DNA of 54,385 nt, taken from NCBI GenBank assembly GCA_018058425.1, contig JAGOZX010000010.1, forward strand, positions 1-54,385. The letters are read 5' to 3'. Each line of letters begins with the position of its first letter. Positions within the stretch are counted from its first letter, which is position 1. Origin of the DNA: Sebaldella sp. (GTDB lineage Bacteria; Fusobacteriota; Fusobacteriia; Fusobacteriales; Leptotrichiaceae). Positions 1 to 8,257 of this stretch are shown piece after piece. A model generated the notes under the pieces. It ran no database searches, was not told the DNA's origin, and worked only from the letters and a program-made list of their open reading frames with translations. Made by a program: the position numbers and the translations under genes.

Positions 1-770
1 GAGTATTTAGATAAGAAATTTAAAACTTTTTTAGCTTTGCTTGTTAAGTATGAAAAATCTACTTTTAAAATAATAATGAAGAAGCTAATACTCATAAAAA
101 ATACACTAATAGAATTTTTATCATAAAAAAATACATTTTTCTTTCCCATATAATTCATAAAATAATATGATATAAAATAAGTAAAAAGAAAACCTAGCAT
201 ATATATAATATAAAAATACTTCACTTTCAGCTGGCTAGAATACTTTTTTATATAATAACCAAGTAAATAGTATCCTAAGAATCCTACAATTGGAAAACTT
301 GATAAATTTAAAAATGGTAGTTTAAAAAATATCAGCATTGGATTTAGTACATTGATTATAAACCATAATAATACTATCACTAATGTCTCTTTTTCACAAT
401 ATTTCAAAACTTTTCTAAGCCACGGTGTAATTAGATATAATCCCAAAATCATAGGAATATACCATAAATGCCCAGCTGCATATCTATAGCCAGATAATAC
501 ATAAAATGGATTTTCTTTATAATAAATTATATAAATAAAACTCCACATTATAAATAATGGTAAAATTGAAACTACCCTTTTTTTATAAAAAACTATTATA
601 TCCTCATCTTTATCCAATAAAAGATAACCACTTATTATAATAAATAAATTTATTCCTATTGATACAAACGTGAACATAAAATTTAATAAATTAAAATTAG
701 GTTGTGATTTTAAAGTGTGTATTAATATTATATCTAATAATGCTATTACTCTCAGTATATTTATGTTCAT
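1..770 (-). CDS. Acyltransferase-3 family membrane protein, 3' end cut off by the window
   Basis: The minus strand is open from an ATG at 770 to base 1 (256 codons, no stop reached). AAAGGA lies 7 bases before the ATG. The N-terminus has the family pattern of a first membrane segment starting LRVIALLDIILIHT, then several more hydrophobic segments and the motif HLWYIPMILGLYLITPW, typical of acyltransferase-3 (OafA/NRG-1-like) integral membrane enzymes. These O-acylate surface glycans or other extracytoplasmic acceptors; the substrate cannot be inferred here. The usual catalytic His matches the IHT region. The C-terminal part lies outside the window, so completeness is unknown. Confidence 0.8.
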   Translation of the reverse strand, partial: MNINILRVIALLDIILIHTLKSQPNFNLLNFMFTFVSIGINLFIIISGYLLLDKDEDIIVFYKKRVVSILPLFIMWSFIYIIYYKENPFYVLSGYRYAAGHLWYIPMILGLYLITPWLRKVLKYCEKETLVIVLLWFIINVLNPMLIFFKLPFLNLSSFPIVGFLGYYLLGYYIKKYSSQLKVKYFYIIYMLGFLFTYFISYYFMNYMGKKNVFFYDKNSISVFFMSISFFIIILKVDFSYLTSKAKKVLNFLSKY

Positions 771-833
771 TTTTGTTTCCTTTCTTAATAACAGGTATTT
801 TATAATAGAAAACTTTATCACATTAATTATATC

Positions 834-861
834 AAAAAAAGCTCTCATTAAGAAGAGCTTT
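834..861 (-). terminator. Rho-independent terminator after the alpha/beta hydrolase
   Basis: On the minus strand AAAGCTCT and AGAGCTTT form an 8-bp stem around an 8-base loop, followed by a T run (the A run at 834-840 on the plus strand). It lies directly downstream of the hydrolase and upstream of the acyltransferase start, so it separates the two genes. Confidence 0.8.
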
Positions 862-882
862 ATTATTTACAAAACATATAAA

Positions 883-1947
883 TTATTTTCCCATATGCAC
901 TTTTAATATATCGTTTATCAATATATTTTTAAATTTTTCCTGCTCTTCAAATAATGGTGAATGAGCAGAATTTTCAAAAGTATAAAACTTTTTTTCTGGT
1001 GCTATTAAATTATCAAAATATACCTTTGCTTGATTATATGTAGTTTGATAATCATGGACTCCATTCATTATATATATTGGGATTTTTTGTTCTGTAACTG
1101 TTTCACTTAAATTATTTTCAAAGCAATATTTAAATAAATTTTCTATTGAAAACTTACTCCCAAATATTATATTTATCTTATCTTTAATTGTATACTCTCT
1201 ACATAGTAAAAATGCTATATAAATTGTCATATTAGAACTAGATTTATATAAAAGGCCTCCATTATACTTTGTAACATACCTTGATTTAGTAATCTGATAC
1301 CTTAAGCTTTGAGATAGATCAACATTATTCTTTAAAAAGAAATCCATTCTTTTTATTGCCTTTAAATCATTTCTTTTAGATGCTGTAGACATTATAAATT
1401 CTGTTATCTCTTCCTCTGAAACTGCTATATCGCCAACCTGTCCTATCCCAATATAAGAATGATATAAGTCTGGTCTTCTATTAACAGCATAAGATCCTAA
1501 AAATGTTCCCCATGAGTGCCCCATTATGTATATTTTTTTCTTATTAAATTTATATCTTAGGTAATCTGTAACTGCTATTGTATCTGATATCATTTGTTCT
1601 AAGTTCATTGTTTCCTTATTTATGTCTTTACTATAAGACATTCCTGCTCCACGTTGTTCCCAATAACAAACTGTAAAAATATCTTCAATATTAAGATTCA
1701 AGTATTTAAACAAAGAGTATTCTGATGTACCCGGACCTCCATGAAGAAAAAGTAATACCGGATTTTCTATATTTTCCCCTCTTATTATCAAGGATTGCTT
1801 TATTCCACCTATATTTTTTTTTGTTATTTTGGCTATACTATTTTCTAATTTCCCTTTACTATTAGTGAATGGCTTTGTTTTTCCAGTACTTAAACTTTTT
1901 AAAACTATCATTAATAAAACAAATAATAATAAAATACTTAATAACAT
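883..1947 (-). CDS. Alpha/beta hydrolase, proline iminopeptidase-like (S33 family)
   Basis: A 354-residue protein with an N-terminal membrane anchor (residues 1-16). The oxyanion-hole motif HGGPG is at 69-73, the WEQRGAG segment near 97-102, the nucleophile elbow GHSWG at 143-147 (Ser145), a probable catalytic Asp in GVHDY (Asp299) and the catalytic His in NSAHS (His329). HGGPG plus GHSWG is the signature of S33 prolyl aminopeptidases and related hydrolases. The anchor suggests action at the membrane rather than in the cytosol. AAGGTG precedes the ATG. It stands alone between two terminators. The true substrate (peptide or ester) is not determinable. Confidence 0.85.
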   Translation of the reverse strand: MLLSILLLFVLLMIVLKSLSTGKTKPFTNSKGKLENSIAKITKKNIGGIKQSLIIRGENIENPVLLFLHGGPGTSEYSLFKYLNLNIEDIFTVCYWEQRGAGMSYSKDINKETMNLEQMISDTIAVTDYLRYKFNKKKIYIMGHSWGTFLGSYAVNRRPDLYHSYIGIGQVGDIAVSEEEITEFIMSTASKRNDLKAIKRMDFFLKNNVDLSQSLRYQITKSRYVTKYNGGLLYKSSSNMTIYIAFLLCREYTIKDKINIIFGSKFSIENLFKYCFENNLSETVTEQKIPIYIMNGVHDYQTTYNQAKVYFDNLIAPEKKFYTFENSAHSPLFEEQEKFKNILINDILKVHMGK

Positions 1948-2009
1948 ATAATCACCTTTTCTTTTCTGTTTGTATAAATAAAATACTTATTTATAAATTA
2001 CTTTATATG

Positions 2010-2040
2010 AAAAGCTGCCTCAAAATACTTTTGAAACAGC
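2010..2040 (-). terminator. Terminator after the M13 peptidase
   Basis: A 12-bp stem with two G:T wobbles (2014-2025 with 2029-2040), followed on the minus strand by TTTT. It lies just past the M13 peptidase stop codon. Confidence 0.7.
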
Positions 2041-2052
2041 CATCATGTTGTT

Positions 2053-4017
2053 TTACCAAATTCTTATTCTATCCTCAGGTTTTATATACATTTTATCATT
2101 TTCTTGTATATTGTATATCTTATAAAATTCATCTAAATTTGTAAGTACTCCATTTACTCTATATCTTCCCGGAGAATGTGGATCTATTTTTATTAGATGA
2201 CTAGCTCTTTCTTTTGTTACTAAGTTTCGCCAAATTACAGCATACGACTGAAAAAATTCTTTCAAATCATTTGGTGCTTCCCTCTCTGTAATTTCTAAAA
2301 CTACAGTTACACCACCTAAATCAGCTATATTTTCACCTAATGTAAGGTTTCCATTAATATTTTCATTTCCCACTGTGTAACTTGAATATTGTTTAGCCAA
2401 AGCTTCAGTTTTTTGTTTATAATTTTTTTCATCCTCTGCTGTCCACCAGTTATTCAAATTCCCTTTTTCATCAAACTTTGATCCTTGATCATCAAAACCA
2501 TGTGATATTTCATGTCCAATTACAGCACCTATTCCTCCATAATTTTTAGCTTTCGAAGCTCCATATTTATAAAACGGATCTTGGAGTATCGCTGCTGGAA
2601 AAACTATTTCATTTGCTGTAGGATTATAATATGCATTTATTGTCTGTGGTGTCATTCCCCATCTTGACTTATCTACTTTTCCATTTAGTTCATTAATTGA
2701 TCTTTCTCTCATAAAAGAAGCAATATTATCTAAATTAGAGTAAAGAGAGCCTCCATTTTCATAAGTCTTTATTTCTACCTTTGAGTAATCTTCCCACTTA
2801 TCAGGATAACCTACTTTTATTGTCATAGTATTTAATTTTTTTATTGCTTTTAATTTTGTACCCTCAGACATCCAATCTAATTTTTTTATTCTTCCCTCAT
2901 ATACAGAAATTATTTCTTTCACCATATTTTTCACGTCTTTTTTTGCGTCCTCTGAAAAATATTTTTTTATATATATTTTACCTAATGACTCGCCTAAACT
3001 GTCATTTAAAAGATCAAATGCCCTCTCATTATCTGGAAGCATTTCATCTATTCCGCTAAATACTTTAGAATATTCAAAAGCTGCCTTCTCAAAGTCTCTT
3101 GATAAATAATTAGAATTCTCTCTTAAAATCACTGATTCTAAGTAGTCTTTTAATACTTCCATATTAGAATTTTCCAATTCCTTATTCAAAGCTTTAATAT
3201 ATTTAGGCTCTGTAAGTACTATTTTTTTTGCCTTTATTAATTTTGTTCCACTTAAAAATTCCTTCCAATTTATATTCGGATAAGTTTTTTCTAATTGCGC
3301 TACTGTATACGGATTATAAAGTTTTGATGCATCTCTTAAGTCTTCACGTTTCAGCTTTGAAGCAGCTAATATTTTTTCAAAATTATATACATTTTCAGTT
3401 TTTTGAACTGCTTCATTTTCAGTATAACCTTTCAACATAAATATTTTTTTTAAGAAAATCTTATAAGCTGCCTGTATTGTTTTAGATCGCTCTGTATCTT
3501 CTAAATAATAATCCCTATCTGGCATTCCCAGTCTAATAGAATCAAAATATAAAATATTAGTACTACTATCTTTAAAATCCGGACTAATATCTGAATTAAA
3601 AAATATTTCCGAATTATTATTAAATAAATATACCATAAGTTTTGTAATGTCTTTTTTATTTGAAAGTTTATCTACTTCATTTAAGAGACCTTCTATTGGT
3701 TTTATACCATCCTTATCTCTATTTTTATAGTCTAATGTAGAAGTATAAAAATCTACTAATTTTTGTTCATCTGTTCCATTTACTAAAGTAGATTGCTTTT
3801 TTACATACTCTTCTACTATTCCTCTCAAATCATCAGATACTTTTTTATCTAATATATTAAAGTTATTCCAAGAAGAATATCCTTTTGGTATTTTATTATC
3901 CTTTAACCAACTATAATTTATAGCACCATAAAAATCATCTTGTTCTCTTACTTTAATTTCTTTAGAAATTAAACTCATACTTAAACCTACAAATAATAGT
4001 ATAAATATCTTTTTCAT
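2053..4017 (-). CDS. M13 family (neprilysin/PepO-like) zinc endopeptidase, exported
   Basis: The start is placed at 4017 because AAGGAG sits 8 bases upstream and the protein then begins with a signal peptide (MKKIFILLFVGLSMSLIS); the reading frame itself extends 14 codons further. In the 654-residue product NAYYNP lies near 461-466, the zinc motif HEISH at 502-506 and the third-ligand motif ENIADLGG at 562-569, all diagnostic of M13. It ends in RIRIW; the mammalian family's Cys before the final Trp is absent, as is usual in bacteria. It probably degrades peptides in the periplasm. It is monocistronic, with its own terminator. Confidence 0.93.
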   Translation of the reverse strand: MKKIFILLFVGLSMSLISKEIKVREQDDFYGAINYSWLKDNKIPKGYSSWNNFNILDKKVSDDLRGIVEEYVKKQSTLVNGTDEQKLVDFYTSTLDYKNRDKDGIKPIEGLLNEVDKLSNKKDITKLMVYLFNNNSEIFFNSDISPDFKDSSTNILYFDSIRLGMPDRDYYLEDTERSKTIQAAYKIFLKKIFMLKGYTENEAVQKTENVYNFEKILAASKLKREDLRDASKLYNPYTVAQLEKTYPNINWKEFLSGTKLIKAKKIVLTEPKYIKALNKELENSNMEVLKDYLESVILRENSNYLSRDFEKAAFEYSKVFSGIDEMLPDNERAFDLLNDSLGESLGKIYIKKYFSEDAKKDVKNMVKEIISVYEGRIKKLDWMSEGTKLKAIKKLNTMTIKVGYPDKWEDYSKVEIKTYENGGSLYSNLDNIASFMRERSINELNGKVDKSRWGMTPQTINAYYNPTANEIVFPAAILQDPFYKYGASKAKNYGGIGAVIGHEISHGFDDQGSKFDEKGNLNNWWTAEDEKNYKQKTEALAKQYSSYTVGNENINGNLTLGENIADLGGVTVVLEITEREAPNDLKEFFQSYAVIWRNLVTKERASHLIKIDPHSPGRYRVNGVLTNLDEFYKIYNIQENDKMYIKPEDRIRIW

Positions 4018-4245
4018 GATCACGCTCCTTAATACTGTATTTATTTGATATCTTAACATATAATTTGTATATTTAAAATATTAATTATTACTTTCCTATA
4101 AAATAGGCTATTCTCTCTACTCTATAAATATTTTTGTAAAAATTTTGTAGCTTAAGTTTTCAGTTTGCATGGACAAATTAATGCTTTACTTTATTTAAAA
4201 TAAGTATTAGAATAAGAGTATAAATTAGATAAGGAGGGACTTCTT

Positions 4246-4467
4246 ATGAAAAGGATCATAAACTTTTTTCTACTTATAATGACATTTTTAAGTCTTGTAA
4301 GCTGTGTGGTAACAGATGATGGATATTATAATAATAACTATGGACCACGTCCTTATTATCCCGAATATCGTCCAGTTCCGCCACCACCACCAAGACCTTA
4401 TCCAGGGCCACGTCCTTTACCACCACCACGTCCACCTGGGCCACCGCCAAGACCACCACGTTTTTAA
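4246..4467 (+). CDS. Small proline-rich lipoprotein
   Basis: A 73-residue product. AAGGAGG lies 9 bases before the ATG. The signal peptide ends in the lipobox LVSC, so Cys20 is likely acylated. The mature part is about 50 residues, nearly all Pro, Arg, Gly and Tyr, with runs such as PPPPPRPYPGPRPLPPP. Such a chain is probably extended, basic and surface- or periplasm-exposed. The function is unknown; tethering to peptidoglycan or LPS would be a guess. Two shifted-frame readings of the same repeats are open, but they have no ribosome binding site. Confidence 0.8.
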   Translation: MKRIINFFLLIMTFLSLVSCVVTDDGYYNNNYGPRPYYPEYRPVPPPPPRPYPGPRPLPPPRPPGPPPRPPRF

Positions 4468-4492
4468 AATTTATTCTATTAATATAAAATTT

Positions 4493-4535
4493 TCCTCTTA
4501 AGTAATTAATTTACATACTTAAGAGGATTTTTTAT
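4493..4535 (+). terminator. Terminator of the proline-rich lipoprotein gene
   Basis: TCCTCTTAAGTA and TACTTAAGAGGA form a perfect 12-bp stem followed by six T residues, just downstream of the lipoprotein gene on the plus strand. Confidence 0.9.
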
Positions 4536-4563
4536 TAATTAATTTATTTTTATATCATTTAAT

Positions 4564-4599
4564 AAAAAAGAGATAGAAGCACTTCTCAGCTTCTATCTC
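4564..4599 (-). terminator. Terminator of the TetR gene
   Basis: GAGATAGAAG (4570-4579) pairs perfectly with CTTCTATCTC (4590-4599). On the minus strand a T run follows. Next to it are a run of seven G (4607-4613) and a short inverted repeat TTATGAG/CTCATAA (4614-4638) of unknown meaning. Confidence 0.8.
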
Positions 4600-4760
4600 G
4601 TAAAAAGGGGGGGTTATGAGGTTTTAAAAAACTCATAAGTTATTATACCATAAATCCAAGAAAAATCAAGTATCAAACTTCTCTTATTGACTCTTTATAT
4701 GAACTAAAAATCACTATCCTTGTTATTAAATAAGTAAATTTTATTAAGTTAAAATCCCTT

Positions 4761-5369
4761 TTATTTTTTCACTTTTATTTCTTTTAATAAAATATATTTC
4801 ATATACTCATAATGTTTCTCATAGAATTCATCCATACTTATATTAATCACAGATTCAATAATATAAGGAGTCGTAAATGGAAATAAACAAATTGAAACTA
4901 TTAAAAATAAATAGTTTTTTGGATACTCAAGTTCTATATTTCCTTTTTTTATCTCTTCATTTGTCACATCAACAAATTTATCACTAATTTTTTTTATAGT
5001 TTTTATGACTTCATCAACACTTTCAGCATTTTTATTTTTCAAATTCTTTTCTATTTGATTTAAATGCTGAATATATGGATACAGTTTTATATTTTTTCTT
5101 GTGATTTTAAAATAAGCGTCTAAAAAAAGCTCTATTCTTTCACTATAAGACTTTGTTTCATCTTCTATCAAGTTGTTAAAATCTTTCTCAAATGCTTTAA
5201 TAATTTTTTCTAATATTTTATTATATATGTAATCTTTATTTTTAAAATAATAATTCAAACTTGTTCTAGAAATATTTTTTTGTTCCGAAAATTCTTTAAA
5301 ACTTCCATCACTTATTCCTTTTTCAAGAAAATATTTTTCTAATTCTAGATATAACTCGTCTTTATTCAT
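4761..5369 (-). CDS. TetR/AcrR family transcriptional regulator
   Basis: 202 residues, the normal length for the family. The N-terminal helix-turn-helix is at about residues 22-46 (SFKEFSEQKNISRTSLNYYF, then KNKDYIYNKILE), the classic TetR recognition helix followed by YYFKNKD. The rest is an all-helical ligand domain of no recognisable type. AGAAAGG precedes the ATG. No obvious target is divergently transcribed: the neighbours are the proline-rich lipoprotein and a GNAT gene, each with its own terminator. Confidence 0.85.
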   Translation of the reverse strand: MNKDELYLELEKYFLEKGISDGSFKEFSEQKNISRTSLNYYFKNKDYIYNKILEKIIKAFEKDFNNLIEDETKSYSERIELFLDAYFKITRKNIKLYPYIQHLNQIEKNLKNKNAESVDEVIKTIKKISDKFVDVTNEEIKKGNIELEYPKNYLFLIVSICLFPFTTPYIIESVINISMDEFYEKHYEYMKYILLKEIKVKK

Positions 5370-5494
5370 ATTTACCTTTCTAAACTTTTTTATTTACCTC
5401 TCTATTATTCCATATTTCTTATAATGATTCAAGTTTTTTATTTATTATAAAGTCCTTTAAAATTTCTAAGATAAATACTCTTAATAATTCATAT

Positions 5495-5519
5495 AAAAAA
5501 AGAGGAAAATTTTCCTCTT
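5495..5519 (-). terminator. Terminator after the GNAT gene
   Basis: AAGAGGAAAATTTTCCTCTT is a perfect 20-base palindrome followed on the minus strand by T residues, directly downstream of the acetyltransferase. Confidence 0.85.
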
Positions 5520-5532
5520 CAAATACTATAAA

Positions 5533-5961
5533 TTATGATTTCCAATACATTCTTAGTTCCTCTTTATCACTATCTTCATTTATTTGTTCAATTTCTACTG
5601 TAAAGCCCATTTTTTCATAAAATGAAACTGCTTTTCTATTTTCTTTGTATACAGTTAAATTTAACATTTCATGTCTTTTCTTACTGAATTCTATTAACCT
5701 AGCTCCTATACCTGAACCTTGTGAATTTATATCCACAAATAAAGCTCCTATAAATAAGTCATCTATTATGCTAATAAATCCTTTTATCACACTATCATCT
5801 TCCAATACATATGTTTTTGATAATGGTATATATGTTTCCTTCACCAATACATAATTTTCTTTCCAATATTCTTCTGATATAAATGGATGTGCTTTTAAGG
5901 TTGATTTAAGCCAAATATCCATTATAGCATCTACATCATTACTTTTTAATAATCTTATCAT
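5533..5961 (-). CDS. GNAT family N-acetyltransferase
   Basis: I place the start at the ATG at 5961 (MIRLLKSNDVDAIM), which has GGGGA 8 bases upstream and matches the usual GNAT N-terminus; a TTG at 5979 and ATGs at 5976 and 5967 are alternatives. The acetyl-CoA loop is SQGSGIGARL, and the C-terminal half carries N-x-x-AVSFYEKMGF, the classic motif-B pattern. The acceptor substrate is unknown. It follows the dCMP deaminase by 25 bases and probably ends the asnS transcript. Confidence 0.85.
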   Translation of the reverse strand: MIRLLKSNDVDAIMDIWLKSTLKAHPFISEEYWKENYVLVKETYIPLSKTYVLEDDSVIKGFISIIDDLFIGALFVDINSQGSGIGARLIEFSKKRHEMLNLTVYKENRKAVSFYEKMGFTVEIEQINEDSDKEELRMYWKS

Positions 5962-5986
5962 CGTCATTTTCCCCATCAAAATAAAT

Positions 5987-6481
5987 TCATAGATTTATCT
6001 CATCAAAATCTATGATTATTTTCTTATTTTTTAAGTCTATTTTTTCAATTTTCACATTAGCATTCTCTAATATTCTTTTCGAAGCTTTCATAGAGTCTTT
6101 CTCTTTATGCTTATCTGAAAGATAGATTATTTTAGCAATTTTTGATTGAACTATTGCTTTTGCACATTCATTACATGGAAAGTGGCTTACATATATTGTA
6201 CATCCTTTTAAGCTTTTTATACTATTTAGTATTGCATTTAGTTCAGCATGTACCACATAAGGATATTTTGTTTCCAAAAAATCTCCATTTTTACCCCATG
6301 GCATATTATCATCTGAACTGCCTATTGGAAAACCATTGTAACCTATTCCTACTATTTTTTTATCGTTGTCTATAATACAAGCTCCTACTTGTGTTGTAGG
6401 ATCCTTGCTTCTTTTGCCTGATAATAATGCAATACCCATAAAATATTCATTCCATGATATATAATCTTCTCTTTTAGACAT
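5987..6481 (-). CDS. Deoxycytidylate (dCMP) deaminase family protein
   Basis: A 164-residue zinc deaminase that converts dCMP to dUMP for dTMP synthesis. The ligand and catalytic motifs are HAE (His78, Glu80) and PCNEC (Cys103, Cys106). The N-terminal block WNEYFMGIALLSGKRSKDP with TQVGACI is typical of dCMP deaminases and of ComEB. GAGGAG precedes the ATG. It is 46 bases downstream of asnS and 25 bases before the GNAT gene, so co-transcription is likely. It could alternatively act on free deoxycytidine, but the family assignment is firm. Confidence 0.9.
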   Translation of the reverse strand: MSKREDYISWNEYFMGIALLSGKRSKDPTTQVGACIIDNDKKIVGIGYNGFPIGSSDDNMPWGKNGDFLETKYPYVVHAELNAILNSIKSLKGCTIYVSHFPCNECAKAIVQSKIAKIIYLSDKHKEKDSMKASKRILENANVKIEKIDLKNKKIIIDFDEINL

Positions 6482-6527
6482 AAAAATACTCCTCTCAAAT
6501 ATTTTTCAAGAAATAAAACTTTTTATT

Positions 6528-7916
6528 TTAAAATTCTAAAGTTTTAGGTGCTCTTGGAAAAGGTATTACATCTCTTATATTTGTCATTCCTGTTAAATAC
6601 ATTAGTCCTCTTTCGAATCCTAATCCAAATCCTGAATGAGGTACACTTCCATATTTTCTTAACTCTAAATACCACCAATAATCTTCTGTATTTAAATTCA
6701 TTTCTTTTATCTTATTTTCTAATTTTTCAAAATCATCTTCTCTTTGGCTTCCACCAATAATTTCTCCAATTCCTGGTGCTAATAAATCCATAGCACGTAC
6801 TGTTTTTCCATCTTCATTTAACTTCATATAAAATGCTTTTATGTCCTTTGGATAATCAGTAACAAAAACAGGACGATCAAAGTGTTCTTCTGCTAAATAT
6901 CTCTCATGTTCAGTTTGAAGATCTACTCCCCATTCTACAGGATATTCAAATTTCTTATCAGCTTTTTTTAGTATTTCTATTGCTTCTGTATAAGTTACCC
7001 TTCCAAAGTCAGAAGCTACTATTTTTTCCAGTCTTTCCAATAATGATTTATCTATAAACTGGTTAAAAAATGCCATTTCTTCTGGTGCATTTTCCAATAC
7101 ATATTTTATAACATATTTTAACATATCCTCTGCTACATCCATAGTTACTTCTAAATCTGCAAAAGCAATCTCTGGCTCCATCATCCAAAATTCAGCTGCA
7201 TGTTTTGGAGTATTTGAATTTTCTGCTCTAAAAGTAGGACCAAAAGTGTAAGTATTTTTAAAAGCCATGCAAAATGCTTCTACATTTAATTGTCCACTAA
7301 CTGTAAGATTTGAACTTTTTCCAAAGAAATCTTCTTTAAAATTAACCATGTTTTTATCAGTTTTAGGAATATTATTTAAATCTAGTGTTGTTATCTGAAA
7401 CATTTCTCCAGCACCTTCTGTGTCACTTCCAGTAATTATTGGTGTATGAACATAGACAAACCCTTTATCTTGAAAGTACTTATGTATAGCGTAAGATAAT
7501 AAAGATCTTACTCTAAATACTGCCATAAATGTATTTGTTCTAGGTCTTAAATGTGCTATTGTTCTAAGGTATTCTAATGTATGCCTTTTATTTTGTAATG
7601 GATACTCTAAATCAGACTTGTTATAAACATTTATTTCTAAGGCTTTTATTTCAAATTCCTGACCTTTTCCCTCTGACTTTATAAGTTTTCCCTTTACATT
7701 TATTGATGATGAGATACTTAATTTAGATATTTCATCAAAATTAGGCAGACTTTCATCAAATACTATCTGAATTCCATTAAAAAAAGTTCCATCATTTAAT
7801 TCTATAAAACCAAAGTTCTTTTGAGATCTTATTTTTCTTACCCACCCATTTACCTCTAGCTCTTTATTTAATAATTCAGAATAATCTTTATATATCTTTC
7901 TAACTTCAAGTATCAT
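6528..7916 (-). CDS. asnS: Asparaginyl-tRNA synthetase
   Basis: 462 residues from the ATG at 7916, chosen because GGAAGGAG lies 8 bases upstream (a frame extension of six codons has no such site). It has an N-terminal OB-fold anticodon domain (about 1-115, [19 protein letters not shown]). The class II core carries motif 2 in [20 protein letters not shown] and motif 3 in [15 protein letters not shown]. The HAAEFW context and length identify AsnRS rather than AspRS. It charges tRNA-Asn in the cytoplasm. No T-box leader was found upstream. It probably heads an operon with the dCMP deaminase and GNAT genes. Confidence 0.96.
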   Translation of the reverse strand: MILEVRKIYKDYSELLNKELEVNGWVRKIRSQKNFGFIELNDGTFFNGIQIVFDESLPNFDEISKLSISSSINVKGKLIKSEGKGQEFEIKALEINVYNKSDLEYPLQNKRHTLEYLRTIAHLRPRTNTFMAVFRVRSLLSYAIHKYFQDKGFVYVHTPIITGSDTEGAGEMFQITTLDLNNIPKTDKNMVNFKEDFFGKSSNLTVSGQLNVEAFCMAFKNTYTFGPTFRAENSNTPKHAAEFWMMEPEIAFADLEVTMDVAEDMLKYVIKYVLENAPEEMAFFNQFIDKSLLERLEKIVASDFGRVTYTEAIEILKKADKKFEYPVEWGVDLQTEHERYLAEEHFDRPVFVTDYPKDIKAFYMKLNEDGKTVRAMDLLAPGIGEIIGGSQREDDFEKLENKIKEMNLNTEDYWWYLELRKYGSVPHSGFGLGFERGLMYLTGMTNIRDVIPFPRAPKTLEF

Positions 7917-7961
7917 ATTTTGAACTCCTTCCAATTCTATTTTTCTGTTTATTTTCGTTAT

Positions 7962-7970
7962 ATTATATCA
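7962..7970 (-). promoter_or_regulatory. Probable asnS promoter (extended -10)
   Basis: On the minus strand TGATATAAT is an extended -10 element about 46 bases before the asnS start. No good -35 hexamer is seen at 17 bases, as is acceptable for extended -10 promoters. Confidence 0.5.
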
Positions 7971-8193
7971 CAATCCTGTCTACAATTTCTACTATTAAAT
8001 AAGTAAAATTCTATAATTCTAGAAATTGAGTTAATTAGTTAAATAACTTCCTTCTTAAATTAGATGTTAGTTTTTCAGTTTTTTATATAAAATAATATCT
8101 TTATTTTTTTGTATAAGTGTATTCACCTATTAAATCAAAAATGATTGTAAAAAACTAAATTTAAAACCAGTGTTATAAATCTTTGATAAGTTT

Positions 8194-8238
8194 AAAAAAT
8201 AAGGAGTTATTTCTATTATTTTGAAATAACTCCTTATT
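8194..8238 (-). terminator. Terminator of autotransporter A
   Basis: A perfect 16-bp stem (8198-8213 with 8223-8238) closes on a 9-base loop, with a T run on the minus strand. Its GAGTTATTTC core recurs in the terminator of the autotransporter remnant (13673-13718), which indicates descent by duplication. Confidence 0.9.
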
Positions 8239-8257
8239 ATTGTTTATTGATATTTTA

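Larger units (their letters stand above)
7917..8257. other. Intergenic region between asnS and autotransporter A
   Basis: 340 bases with no gene. It holds the asnS extended -10 at one end and the terminator of autotransporter A at the other. The rest is AT-rich sequence without recognisable structure; no T-box specifier or antiterminator motif is visible. Confidence 0.6.

Noticed and set aside
4316..4501. Shifted-frame reading of the proline-rich gene (His/Leu/Val-rich)
   Set aside because: It has no ribosome binding site or signal peptide and arises from the same CCA repeats as the lipoprotein.
7917..8257. A T-box leader for asnS
   Set aside because: No T-box consensus, specifier loop or antiterminator was found; only an extended -10 and a short leader are visible.
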